Positions 31,484-39,018 of a DNA stretch of 64,000 nt are shown here, piece by piece. The position numbers and the translations under genes are program-made. Location: IMG/VR virus record IMGVR_UViG_3300035565_000044, positions 36,523-100,522 of that record; one strand, written 5' to 3'. The notes below the pieces were generated by a model, which was not told where the DNA came from, did no database searches, and was given only the letters and a program-made list of their open reading frames with translations. The DNA is from a virus. Within the stretch, counting starts at the first letter, position 1. Each line of letters starts with the position of its first letter.

Positions 31484-31749
31484 TATAACCACCTATTAAC
31501 TTTGGCGTTATAACCGTGCGCTAATCTTGTGTATAACTCTTCTTTTTTACGCCAAACATTGCGGCGCACGCGCTTTTCTGATACTATACCCTTTGTGCAA
31601 TCTCGGACTACGCGAGTTTCTACATAGTCTAGATTGCCCCAATAGTCGCGATAAACGCGCCACATAACTTTGTTATTAGGGCGTATTCTCGCATAATCCT
31701 TAGCATAGTACGACAGAAGCGGATTATTCATTCTCATGTTTTCTATCAT
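31483..31749 (-). CDS. hypothetical protein
   Basis: 88 residues, Arg/Tyr-rich (VMWRVYRDYWGNLDYVETRV). AAGAAAGACT precedes the ATG. First gene of the leftward bracketed series. Confidence 0.5.
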   Translation of the reverse strand: MIENMRMNNPLLSYYAKDYARIRPNNKVMWRVYRDYWGNLDYVETRVVRDCTKGIVSEKRVRRNVWRKKEELYTRLAHGYNAKVNRWL

Positions 31750-31823
31750 TGCTTAGTCTTTCTTGAGACGCCAGCAATTCAAGACTCATTACAGCTTAAG
31801 CCACGGATTAGCCGCTTAATACA

Positions 31824-31876
31824 TTTGGTTAACTCGCTGGCGCCCACACAAGACGCGTTCGGCATTGTTAACCAAA
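31824..31876. repeat. large perfect hairpin
   Basis: TTTGGTTAAC (31824-31833) and GTTAACCAAA (31867-31876), 10 of 10 bp around a 33-base loop, just outside module I. A similar GTTAACC dyad (28561-28606) precedes the right arm of module D. Confidence 0.6.
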
Positions 31877-33056
31877 GATTAAAAGCATACGGATCATTGA
31901 CAAGAGAATGACGGGATAGAGATTGCCACGGGCAACGCCTCACACGGCGCCGACAGCATAGTGACAATCCGCCCCATAGCACACATTCCCTAGTGTGGCT
32001 TTAGCTGGATCAATCGCCCATTAACCTAAACGGCTAACGAGTCATATTAACGATGTCAAAGAATGCAGGTGTTAACGTGACAAGTTGCGCTAATCTGGCG
32101 CTGCCACTACAGTTAAGAGACAATGGGTTGCGTTAGAGTTATCGCCAGTCTTGGGGCTTTCCATCCCTATTGGCGATTATGGGCTAGGCGCTGCTTACGC
32201 TCTGATACTGGCCTAAGCCTAGCTCGGAGCTTGGTTCTGACACTAGGCGCTTCGCAGCGGCTTTTGCCAATCTCGCCAGCGACGTTTGCCGTCTGACAAA
32301 AACCAGAAACGGCTTTTTCAGCTTCGCTTCAAGGAAAAAACATCCGAATCGGATGAAAAAGAAACAGAGCTGTGGATAACTTGTGGTCAAAAGCGGAACA
32401 TTTTTCAAAGATGAATGTTCGCGTCGCTCAGAGCTCGGAAAAATAGGCGCGCTTTGCGGTGTAAAGTGGAAAAAAGTTGGCGCGCAAGTTATTGATTTGG
32501 TTGATGCGGAAAAGCGGAGTTCATGATGCGTTTAGCATATGTCTGACAGGCAAGCGGCGCATTGGGGATAAGACGGCGCAAGGCGCGTAGTCGATGCACA
32601 GAGCGAGCGGAGCAAGGCCAAAGGCGGCGCACACAAGGCAAAAGCTGCATGCTACGTAGAACGCCGTTCAAGGCATGCTACACAGGCGAAAGCTCATAGA
32701 GCTATGTCACCATAGCTAAAGGCGCAAACGCCAGTGTGGGCGCAAATGTGGAGTGAACCATATGAAGGTGGACGCGAGCGCAGCAAGACAAGCGCAGACT
32801 GCGGCAAAGGCGTAGGCGATTGAAGAACGCGAGCGCATGACGCGCATGTTCATTATACATATGGTATGCATCAGTAAATGCGAATGTTTTCAAGCGTGAT
32901 AAAAGCGTGAATACGAATGTGTGAATATGTAAACGTTTGTGTTTTTGAATGCGCGCAGCGCGGTCTAGGCGCTTTCTAAGAGACACATAGACATACGGAA
33001 CTTAGAAAGCGCTGATACTCTAATATCTAAACATATGAGAATGATGATATGTGATT

Positions 33057-33070
33057 GTTTCATGTGAAAC
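33057..33070. promoter_or_regulatory. parS-like palindrome (CATGTG core)
   Basis: GTTTCATGTGAAAC, the only site of this family in the gene-free region, about 40 bases from the AT-rich repeats. Confidence 0.55.
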
Positions 33071-33094
33071 GCTAAAGGCGCAGATAGAAGCAAG

Positions 33095-33180
33095 GTATGC
33101 AGATATGCGAAAATGCATATGTTAATGTGTTAAGATATGCAGATATGCATAGTTTAGTATGTTAAGATGTGTAAGTGTTT
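33095..33180. repeat. AT-rich short direct repeats
   Basis: TATGCAGATATGC occurs at 33096 and 33135; ATGTTAA(T)GTGTTAAGAT and ATGTTAAGATGTG occur beside them. Short iterated AT-rich words in a divergent region are typical of replication origins, but no initiator-binding motif is known for this phage. Confidence 0.5.
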
Positions 33181-33708
33181 GAAAATTAATGAGTTTGCAT
33201 GTTTTTGGGAGGGGAAATTTGGGGGGAACATGCGCACGACACTCTGGATTGTACCGTTCGGTACAGTGAACCAATGTAATAACATAACATCGCAAACCTT
33301 TGATATTACATAATAAAGCTTATGCGAATTGGGCATTTAGGTCAGCATTACTGACCTATTTTCTGGTATGGCCCATGATTCTACCCGGATAGAATTGCTT
33401 ATATCGTACAATCTAGATATGTAGATGTATTAATAACTTACTAATAGTTGCGTGTATTGCTATTACACTTCTATCTAAAGCTGAGCTGTGCACCTATAAG
33501 TTACATTCAGGACCCGTAATGTAACCTGTGGTGGGTGGGGGGTGGTTGCGCAACGCCGGGACCCAGTGCCAGGAGTCCCATCCCCTATACGACAAAAACC
33601 CTTCCGAGGCATCCGATTCGGATAGACATCCCCCTTCAAATCTGCTAGTCTCCACCCTTCCAAGCACTCCTGCTCGTTTCTCCAGAGGCGCTGTTAGAAG
33701 AAAAATTC

Positions 33709-34302
33709 ATGAAAATCAACATGATAGGTAATAGATTTGGCCTTTTAACCGTTATCGCTGTTTCAACCGAACGCATACACGGCAATATAAGCTGGGACTG
33801 TGTTTGTGACTGTGGCGGCGCCAAGACTTGCCCTGGGAATGCGCTAAGAAGCGGGACTATCAAGTCATGTGGCTGCATAAATGGCAGTTTTCACCCTGAC
33901 CACGGGCGTACTTTACGCATATGGCGGGGAATGCGTCAGCGTTGTTACAATCCAAAAAACCAAAACTATCACAGATATGGAGGGATAGGTGTAACTGTAT
34001 GTTTTGAATGGGAAAAATTTCAAAATTTTCTTTCCGACATGGGATATGCGCCGCCAGGGTTCCAGATAGATCGCATCAACAACGACCGTGGGTATGAGCC
34101 TGGGAATTGTAGATGGACGACACGTCTTAAACAAGCCAGGAACAAAAGAACTAATCGCATGCTCAGTTACAAAGGCGAGACAAGATGCATATCCGAGTGG
34201 TGCGAGAAACTAGACTTAAAGTATGCCACGGTCTTAGACAGATCGCATAGATACGACAATCCCCACTGGATACTGCTTGGAAAGCCAAAGGAAGCTCCGT
34301 GA
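33709..34302 (+). CDS. HNH/AP2-type homing-endonuclease-like protein
   Basis: 197 residues. GNRFGLLTVIAVSTERI with WDCVCDCGG and SCGC near the start, then RIWRGMRQRCYNPKNQNYHR and IDRINNDRGYEPGNCRWTTR match a family of phage/prophage proteins related to HNH homing endonucleases that carry a Cys4 N-terminal unit. Free-standing copies usually spread by cutting homologous sites. First gene of the rightward operon, about 85 bases after an ATCCG-N3-CGGAT operator. Confidence 0.65.
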   Translation: MKINMIGNRFGLLTVIAVSTERIHGNISWDCVCDCGGAKTCPGNALRSGTIKSCGCINGSFHPDHGRTLRIWRGMRQRCYNPKNQNYHRYGGIGVTVCFEWEKFQNFLSDMGYAPPGFQIDRINNDRGYEPGNCRWTTRLKQARNKRTNRMLSYKGETRCISEWCEKLDLKYATVLDRSHRYDNPHWILLGKPKEAP

Positions 34303-34336
34303 CGGCCTAAACAACTTTTTAGCTAGGTAGGTAGCC

Positions 34337-34579
34337 ATGTCAGATTACCCCTGTCCAGAGATCATCTGGCGCGTTTTTAGCATAGGTTCTGGAAAAGAGC
34401 GTCATGAAGGCTCCTACACCACGGCCCTGGGCGTTTGGACTCATCCCCTGGACGCTGAACGGGCATATTTTGTCGAATTCAATGGCAAGCGATTCTCTTA
34501 TGGGGAGTTCCTTTGCATGTTCGTCAGCATGCAGACTATCAAGCGGCGCCACGCTAGAAAACATCCTGGTTTCACGTGA
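34337..34579 (+). CDS. hypothetical protein
   Basis: 80 residues, Trp/Tyr/His-containing alpha/beta (AYFVEFNGKRFSYGEFL) with a basic end. A perfect parS site overlaps its stop codon. Confidence 0.5.
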   Translation: MSDYPCPEIIWRVFSIGSGKERHEGSYTTALGVWTHPLDAERAYFVEFNGKRFSYGEFLCMFVSMQTIKRRHARKHPGFT

Positions 34580-34582
34580 AAC
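34569..34582. promoter_or_regulatory. parS-type palindrome (perfect)
   Basis: GTTTCACGTGAAAC across the stop codon of 34337-34579 and upstream of promoter 34645-34673. Confidence 0.7.
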
Positions 34583-34644
34583 AGGGCTAAAAATATTCAG
34601 TCTTGACAGAAAATGCCAAGAAACACCGGGAAAACACTTTTTCC

Positions 34645-34673
34645 TTGACGAAAATACCCTGTTTGTGTACTAG
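34645..34673 (+). promoter_or_regulatory. probable promoter
   Basis: TTGACG, 17 bases, TACTAG. A second candidate, TTGACT-17-AACTAT, lies about 60 bases further. Either would drive the HTH gene and the long operon after it. Confidence 0.5.
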
Positions 34674-34750
34674 ATGCCAAAACGGTGACAACACGCTTAT
34701 CGGATAGTATCTTGACTTGCACAATCAGACTACGAACTATCAAAGAGAAA

Positions 34751-34999
34751 ATGGAGCTTGACCCTGCTGAAAGGGAAAGGCGCCAGAAGGAAGCCGCTCT
34801 ATTCAAACAAGCACTAAAAAAGTACGGAGTGACGGCGAAAAGGTTTGCGGTATGGACGGGAACGCCTCTCAGTACAGTGTACGCCTGGACGCGAAAATCT
34901 AGGTGCATACCGCCTCCAAAGTGGGCATGGCGCATCTTGGAATTAGCTTCAAGGGTTCCTGACGCCAGGGTCTACCTTGATAACAATTGGATGGAGTAA
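34751..34999 (+). CDS. helix-turn-helix DNA-binding protein
   Basis: 82 residues from MELDPAERERRQKEA. HTH region FKQALKKYGVTAKRFAVWTG then TPLSTVYAWTRKSRCIPPPK, a Cro/CI-like short regulator. Related in plan to 41391-41759 and 41934-42266. It sits right after a promoter and parS site, so it may regulate this operon. Confidence 0.65.
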   Translation: MELDPAERERRQKEAALFKQALKKYGVTAKRFAVWTGTPLSTVYAWTRKSRCIPPPKWAWRILELASRVPDARVYLDNNWME

Positions 35000-35232
35000 T
35001 GAGAATAATCCTCATACTGATGATCATGCTTCTCACCGGCTGTCGAGACTACGAGAAGACCTACGCCCCTGACGGCTCCAAAGAGTTTCGCGTGAAATGC
35101 GGCGTACCCGATGAAGACGCCTGTGACATACGCGCTGGCCAACTTTGCAAGAAAGGCGGATACCAAATATCTAACCATCGCGACTCCGAGGGAAACGTCA
35201 TCGTCACATGCAATCAGAGGAGACGCCGGTGA
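34999..35232 (+). CDS. small lipoprotein
   Basis: 77 residues. N-terminus MRIILILMIMLLTGC has a lipobox LTGC, so it would be lipidated and anchored in the membrane. The mature part has five more cysteines (KCGVPDEDACDIRAGQLC). ATG overlaps the HTH stop (TAATGA). Similar Cys-bearing lipoproteins occur in many proteobacteria and phages without known role. Confidence 0.65.
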   Translation: MRIILILMIMLLTGCRDYEKTYAPDGSKEFRVKCGVPDEDACDIRAGQLCKKGGYQISNHRDSEGNVIVTCNQRRRR

Positions 35233-35420
35233 ACCATTACATCGAGCTCGCCACAGGCGTCCTTCACGGCGTCCTGTTCACCTTAACCACCATCGCCACG
35301 CCCGTCTACCAGGAGCATGGGCTCCACGCCACGAACTACGACTTTGGCCTGCTCGCCATATCATTCAGCGTACTGATATTCGTTAACGCAACCATGGGAT
35401 GGGACTATGAACCCTACTGA
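35229..35420 (+). CDS. small membrane protein
   Basis: 63 residues from a GTG after GAGGAG, overlapping the upstream stop (GTGA). One or two membrane spans (ATGVLHGVLFTLTTIATPV and DFGLLAISFSVLIFVNATMG). Holin-like in shape only. Confidence 0.55.
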   Translation: MNHYIELATGVLHGVLFTLTTIATPVYQEHGLHATNYDFGLLAISFSVLIFVNATMGWDYEPY

Positions 35421-35601
35421 CAGAAGAGAACTGGAAACGGCCTTGGCGTTGCTATCTTCTATGGTTCAAGGCGCTAAGTTAGCCCTTGACGGCGCGGTGC
35501 GAACCGGGGACCTCAAGGACACACAAGCCTTCGCTGATAAGGCGCATACCGCCGCTGGCCTGTTCCTGGAACTCGTTGACGCTATAGTGGAGGGAAAATG
35601 A
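35407..35601 (+). CDS. hypothetical helical protein
   Basis: 64 residues, all helical (ETALALLSSMVQGAKLALD). Overlaps both neighbours by 4-14 bases. Part of a string of similar coupled genes (35407-37247) whose products are small, acidic and helical. Confidence 0.5.
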   Translation: MNPTDRRELETALALLSSMVQGAKLALDGAVRTGDLKDTQAFADKAHTAAGLFLELVDAIVEGK

Positions 35602-35837
35602 TAGCAGAGTCCGATAAGTTATACAACAAGCTTCTTATTTTTATCGCAGAAGAAGCTGGTTCTAGCGCAATTTCCCTTGTGCGCGCCTTCTCCAAGGCGA
35701 CGAACATGGCGCTGAGGATACTTCCTGAAGACAAACAGCCCACGGCTCTTAAACTGGCCAAGTCCGAAGTAGAGTACAAAGTTAAGGACGAGGGCGGCCT
35801 TGCTGAGGTGTTATTGAAAGAAAGTGGACACCTATGA
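35598..35837 (+). CDS. hypothetical helical protein
   Basis: 79 residues, helical (YNKLLIFIAEEAGSSAISLV). ATGA coupling at both ends. Confidence 0.5.
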   Translation: MIAESDKLYNKLLIFIAEEAGSSAISLVRAFSKATNMALRILPEDKQPTALKLAKSEVEYKVKDEGGLAEVLLKESGHL

Positions 35838-36130
35838 GCCTGAACGAAAACGAAGCCATAGCCCTGGAGCGAATAGCCTTGAGCGCCCGCAACCTGCTTA
35901 ACGCCGTAGCGCAGAACCCCAACCTCCTAGGCGTCGGCCTCAAACGCGAGCTGGCCAATCTGGGGCAGGACATTGGTTTCCTGGATATGATCCGCAAGGT
36001 GGAGCCTGTCCCCACGGCCAAAGATGTCATAGCCAAGGTCATTGACGACAATTGGGCTATTGGCTCTGGTTCTGTAGACAAATTAGCTGGTGATATTCAC
36101 GAAGCGCTTATGGAGGCGGGATACCTATGA
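35834..36130 (+). CDS. hypothetical helical protein
   Basis: 98 residues (NEAIALERIALSARNLLNAV). Its end, VIDDNWAIGSGSVDKLAGDIHE, resembles the end of 36840-37247 (IIQDNFDNYGI ... LIASILYDLEKVG), hinting at shared ancestry. Confidence 0.5.
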   Translation: MSLNENEAIALERIALSARNLLNAVAQNPNLLGVGLKRELANLGQDIGFLDMIRKVEPVPTAKDVIAKVIDDNWAIGSGSVDKLAGDIHEALMEAGYL

Positions 36131-36447
36131 CGGCTAAATTAATAAAGGACAATCTGGACGGATGGAAGGGCCATGCGGCGCTCTATTCCGTAGAAAACCC
36201 GCCCCGCCCTGAGTGCTCCATGCTCAAGGCGGGGATATGCGACCATTGTCTAACTGAGCCTCCCGCCTATATCATCATAAGCTCCGTGGAGAAGGCCATA
36301 GCCAGCGCCCACGGCGGCCCTGAGGCTAAGGCGTTTCCCGCCAATGAGCATGGGGAGCCAGAGTGCATGGCGACGTTTGCCGAAGTCATAGGAACGCAGA
36401 GCCACCAGGAGCTTCTGCAAAAGATGGGGTTAGCATGGAAACAATAG
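36127..36447 (+). CDS. hypothetical protein
   Basis: 106 residues with CSMLKAGICDHC in the middle (three Cys, one His, possible metal site) and an alpha/beta end. Unrecognised. Confidence 0.5.
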   Translation: MTAKLIKDNLDGWKGHAALYSVENPPRPECSMLKAGICDHCLTEPPAYIIISSVEKAIASAHGGPEAKAFPANEHGEPECMATFAEVIGTQSHQELLQKMGLAWKQ

Positions 36448-36659
36448 TCCTTCTCCAGCTTGAGAAGCATGTGCGTAATCTTATGAAGGCGGTTTACGCA
36501 AGCAATGGCGAGACGAATTTCAGACATGCCGCATCTTATCTTATGGTTATAGAGCAGGATTTGAGCGCTCTCACCGCCATTAGAGAAGTGAACGAAGCTA
36601 TGGACGTCACAGACGCCGAAAACCCGTTGATAAGGAAGCATAATGTCGGAGAAGAATGA
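36435..36659 (+). CDS. hypothetical helical protein
   Basis: 74 residues from METIVLLQLEKHVRNL, inside the end of the previous gene (13-base overlap). Helical, like others in this operon. Confidence 0.5.
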   Translation: METIVLLQLEKHVRNLMKAVYASNGETNFRHAASYLMVIEQDLSALTAIREVNEAMDVTDAENPLIRKHNVGEE

Positions 36660-36843
36660 ACTTGGATTTGTCGAGGTTCCGTATCCTGAGGTTCAACTTC
36701 TCATCGAAAACGGGGCCAGACGCCTTTGCCTTATATTGGAGCAGAGAGAGCCGTGGAATGATATCAAAGACCCTGAGGTAAGGGCTTTGGTTAACAGCCT
36801 TGGTTTAGTATTTGAATGTCTTGATAAATGGAGGGCTAAGTGA
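36643..36843 (+). CDS. hypothetical protein
   Basis: 66 residues (FVEVPYPEVQLLIENGARRL). GGAG precedes the ATG. Unrecognised. Confidence 0.5.
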   Translation: MSEKNELGFVEVPYPEVQLLIENGARRLCLILEQREPWNDIKDPEVRALVNSLGLVFECLDKWRAK

Positions 36844-37247
36844 GCGATACGGAAAAGGGACTTCTCATGGCGCTGGAGTCTGACGCCAAGGCCATGGTCC
36901 GAGAACTTGAGAATGTTCTTATATGCAATCCTCTCATCTATGTTTCTATGCAAGAAAATACAGAAATTATTCATAGAATGGTTATGATTAAGGCCAAATT
37001 ATCTAAGTTGGAGACTGAACGTCAGGTGCAGACGGATAAAGATAGCATTTCTGATATTATCCAGGATAATTTCGATAATTACGGAATTCTAGACTCAGAC
37101 GATGAAGAAGATAATTCAACGCGTCGAGACCTTATAGCTTCTATATTATATGACCTTGAGAAGGTAGGCTTTGCATTTGTCAGGGTCAAAAGGACAGACT
37201 TCGTTGAAGAAGGGCCTGTGCTCCCAGATGGAGGGGTGACGGATTGA
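36840..37247 (+). CDS. hypothetical helical protein
   Basis: 135 residues from a GTG overlapping the upstream stop. Helical first half, acidic centre (DSDDEEDNSTRRD). See 35834-36130 for a possible relation. Confidence 0.5.
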   Translation: MSDTEKGLLMALESDAKAMVRELENVLICNPLIYVSMQENTEIIHRMVMIKAKLSKLETERQVQTDKDSISDIIQDNFDNYGILDSDDEEDNSTRRDLIASILYDLEKVGFAFVRVKRTDFVEEGPVLPDGGVTD

Positions 37248-37555
37248 TAAGCAAGGAAGCCTTGGAGTGGTGGGCGCACTGTAACAAGGTAGGAGCTCAA
37301 CATATGAGCAACTATTTGGCGCAGCAGCAGAATGCGTATGCGTTCAGCAATTACAATCTTCAAATGCAGGAGTTGCAGAATGTTTATATGAATAAACTCC
37401 AAGGTCTTTCTCCAGTTCATTACCACTACCTGACAACTGAGACAAATAGGGAGAAGAACACATCCCATTGGGAAGAGATGACGGAACTGCTGCTGTCGCT
37501 TCCCCAGCCTCCAGCGCCGCCTCCTAAGAAATGTTTCTGGAGAAAATGGTTGTGA
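37244..37555 (+). CDS. hypothetical protein
   Basis: 103 residues from a TTG overlapping the upstream stop. Gln/Asn/Tyr-rich centre (QQQNAYAFSNYNLQMQELQ) and a Pro-rich tail (PQPPAPPPKKCFWRKWL). Confidence 0.5.
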   Translation: MISKEALEWWAHCNKVGAQHMSNYLAQQQNAYAFSNYNLQMQELQNVYMNKLQGLSPVHYHYLTTETNREKNTSHWEEMTELLLSLPQPPAPPPKKCFWRKWL

Positions 37556-37728
37556 AATTCACGCTCAAACGTAAGCCGAAGTATGAAGCCTGGGGCGTCT
37601 CCGTAGATGGAGAAGAACCAATGGTTTACTTCAAGGACAAACCCTTAGCCAAGAAATGGCTTGGCTACTGCACCGGGCGCAGAGGCGCTAATATGCGGAA
37701 ACACCCAATGAGGAGAGAGGTTATATGA
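37546..37728 (+). CDS. hypothetical basic protein
   Basis: 60 residues from MVVKFTLKRKPKYEAWG, overlapping the previous gene by 10 bases. Basic C-terminus. Confidence 0.5.
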   Translation: MVVKFTLKRKPKYEAWGVSVDGEEPMVYFKDKPLAKKWLGYCTGRRGANMRKHPMRREVI

Positions 37729-38000
37729 CTGGATTTACAACCAATGGTTATATTGAAGCTCTTGAGGATCGTATAGGCATGCTTAAAGAGATCATTAAGA
37801 TTAAGGACCATAAGATAGCGGAGATGGAGGTCAACGCCAATCCCGCTACGTCGCGCATGGCTCTGGTGTTTGAGGAGCCAGATGAGAAAATGCTTATTGC
37901 GGCGGCAAACGCCCTCATGACATTCAAGGACTTGGAGCAAACTCCATACAGCGAGATAGCTAGGAAGGTATGGAAAGCTATGTTAGAGGCGAGTCAGTGA
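37725..38000 (+). CDS. hypothetical coiled-coil protein
   Basis: 91 residues with a coiled-coil start (EALEDRIGMLKEIIKIKDHK). The C-terminal part has PYSEIARKVWKAMLEA, a short pattern also seen in small phage proteins. Coupled at both ends. Confidence 0.5.
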   Translation: MTGFTTNGYIEALEDRIGMLKEIIKIKDHKIAEMEVNANPATSRMALVFEEPDEKMLIAAANALMTFKDLEQTPYSEIARKVWKAMLEASQ

Positions 38001-38089
38001 ATGAGATAGATGATTATTTTTCATTTCTCATTCTTGCATTCCTGGTACTGTCGTTCTTTGTCTACGCGCTAATAAATATGAGGAGATGA
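37997..38089 (+). CDS. membrane micro-protein 1
   Basis: 30 residues from a GTG (GTGA overlap with the upstream stop): MNEIDDYFSFLILAFLVLSF then VYALINMRR. One membrane span with an acidic N-side and basic C-side; the stop overlaps the next start as ATGA. First of seven such ORFs. Confidence 0.5.
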   Translation: MNEIDDYFSFLILAFLVLSFFVYALINMRR

Positions 38090-38337
38090 TGAAAAAGATA
38101 ATCCCTGGAGACGAATTATTAGACGCCATTTGGGAAGCTATATATAAAGAGTTGTGCGCTTGTGGCGTCACCCATCTTACGAGTGATCTTGAGGTTGTAG
38201 ATGGCCTCAGCTTTGACCAGGATCAGGCCCATGCCGTCGCCAGGGCCGCATGGGACGCATCTAAGCAGCATCTTGAGGACGTTATAGCGCCTCTGGCGAA
38301 AAGGATCGTGGCTCTGGAGCGCGATAGGGACGAGTAA
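38086..38337 (+). CDS. hypothetical protein
   Basis: 83 residues, helical, with Cys pair ELCACG and a C-terminal helix (DVIAPLAKRIVALERDRD). GAGGAG before the ATG. Lies between membrane micro-ORFs 1 and 2. Confidence 0.5.
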   Translation: MMKKIIPGDELLDAIWEAIYKELCACGVTHLTSDLEVVDGLSFDQDQAHAVARAAWDASKQHLEDVIAPLAKRIVALERDRDE

Positions 38338-38399
38338 TGCTGTCAATCATTGTGGCTATCTGCATTGTTATCATCTTAATAGCAATATGGAGCAAGTGA
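38337..38399 (+). CDS. membrane micro-protein 2
   Basis: 20 residues: MLSIIVAICIVIILIAIWSK. TAATG at its start, GTGATG at its end. Just long enough for one membrane span. Confidence 0.4.
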   Translation: MLSIIVAICIVIILIAIWSK

Positions 38400-38473
38400 T
38401 GCAGGGGCATTTAACGTTGGCGTTTATAATTGGCATGGTCATAGCAATTCTATTCTTATCGAGGACAAGATGA
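38399..38473 (+). CDS. membrane micro-protein 3
   Basis: 24 residues (LTLAFIIGMVIAILFLSRTR at the end). ATG overlaps the previous stop; the stop overlaps the next start (ATGA). Confidence 0.4.
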   Translation: MQGHLTLAFIIGMVIAILFLSRTR

Positions 38474-38550
38474 CAATGGAGTCAGCGATTGTTGGCGTCG
38501 GCCTGTGCGTCGCAATTTTAGTTATCACTTGGCTATTAGCGAGGATATGA
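38470..38550 (+). CDS. membrane micro-protein 4
   Basis: 26 residues (ESAIVGVGLCVAILVITWLL). GAGGACAAG lies just upstream; ATGA coupling at both ends. Confidence 0.4.
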   Translation: MTMESAIVGVGLCVAILVITWLLARI

Positions 38551-38642
38551 TGGAAATAGATGCAAACACCATAGCCGGTTTTGCTGGAATGGCGTTATTC
38601 GCCATCGGATTGATAGTGTGTATTTATATATGTCTAAAATAG
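38547..38642 (+). CDS. membrane micro-protein 5
   Basis: 31 residues (IAGFAGMALFAIGLIVCIYI as the span). GCGAGGAT just upstream serves as RBS; coupled to micro-protein 4. Confidence 0.45.
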   Translation: MMEIDANTIAGFAGMALFAIGLIVCIYICLK

Positions 38643-38944
38643 GAGGAAGAAATGGATGGAAGCAGCTTGCCTCTGCTCTTCTTGAGCGCAGCGGTGATAA
38701 TTCTAGCGCTACTGATGATGAAGAAAAGGTAGTCCAGGCTAGATATAAGACAGAAGCGGCGTTGAGAGACGCCGTTTCTAGGCAGAGAAGGGAGCACACG
38801 GCGTTAATCCATCGCCATATGGAGGAAATGAACCAGATACAGCAGGAATGCGAAAAGGTAGGACACGAATTTATTTATAGCAATAATGCGTTTCTTGGCC
38901 GCTGTAGGTGGTGTGGAGCGCCAGAGAAAGGAAAGAAAGGGTAA
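38630..38944 (+). CDS. hypothetical charged protein with Cys pair
   Basis: Up to 104 residues; the start is uncertain because the 5' third overlaps micro-proteins 5 and 6 in other frames. The firm part is the helical stretch (TEAALRDAVSRQRREHTAL, MEEMNQIQQECEKVG) and an end with GRCRWCGAPEKGKKG, a CxxC metal-like knuckle. Confidence 0.45.
   Translation: MSKIGGRNGWKQLASALLERSGDNSSATDDEEKVVQARYKTEAALRDAVSRQRREHTALIHRHMEEMNQIQQECEKVGHEFIYSNNAFLGRCRWCGAPEKGKKG
38652..38732 (+). CDS. membrane micro-protein 6
   Basis: 26 residues (SLPLLFLSAAVIILALLMMK). Has the strongest RBS of the series: AGGAGG, 6 bases before the ATG. Confidence 0.5.
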   Translation: MDGSSLPLLFLSAAVIILALLMMKKR

Positions 38945-39018
38945 TGTTAGTCGCGTTGTTAATTATAATATTGGTTTGCGCAGCGGCGCTCTATACAAGC
39001 GGGGGCTGCTGGAAATGA
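38944..39018 (+). CDS. membrane micro-protein 7
   Basis: 24 residues (MLVALLIIILVCAAALYTSG then GCWK). TAATG at its start; the stop overlaps the next start as ATGA. GAAAGGAAAG lies about 10 bases upstream. Confidence 0.5.
   Translation: MLVALLIIILVCAAALYTSGGCWK

Larger units (their letters stand above)
31124..31792 (-). repeat. inverted-repeat-bracketed module I
   Basis: Left arm 31124-31148 (GTAATGAGCCTAGAATTGCT...) and right arm 31768-31792, 23 of 25 matching. This is the rightmost, hence promoter-proximal, module. Confidence 0.8.
31877..33708. other. gene-free divergent region, candidate origin/control region
   Basis: About 1.8 kb between the leftward series (ends upstream of 31749) and the rightward operon (starts 33709). 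No convincing frame on either strand. It contains the operator palindrome ATCCGAATCGGAT (32342-32354), a parS-like site (33057-33070), AT-rich short repeats (33095-33180), a perfect dyad TGTACCG-TT-CGGTACA (33250-33265), a hairpin (TAGGTCAG/CTGACCTA, 33338-33358), a G-rich stretch near 33530 and another operator ATCCGATTCGGAT (33611-33623). Stretches at 32490-32830 are rich in GGCGC and GCGAGCGC words of unknown meaning. Confidence 0.5.

Noticed and set aside
32489-33336. Several frames of 60-94 codons in the gene-free region
   Set aside because: No RBS, odd composition (repeated His/Arg/Leu runs from GC-rich words) and mutual overlap.
38086-38337. Counting 38086-38337 among the membrane micro-ORFs
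   Set aside because: Its 83 residues are charged and helical, without a hydrophobic span.
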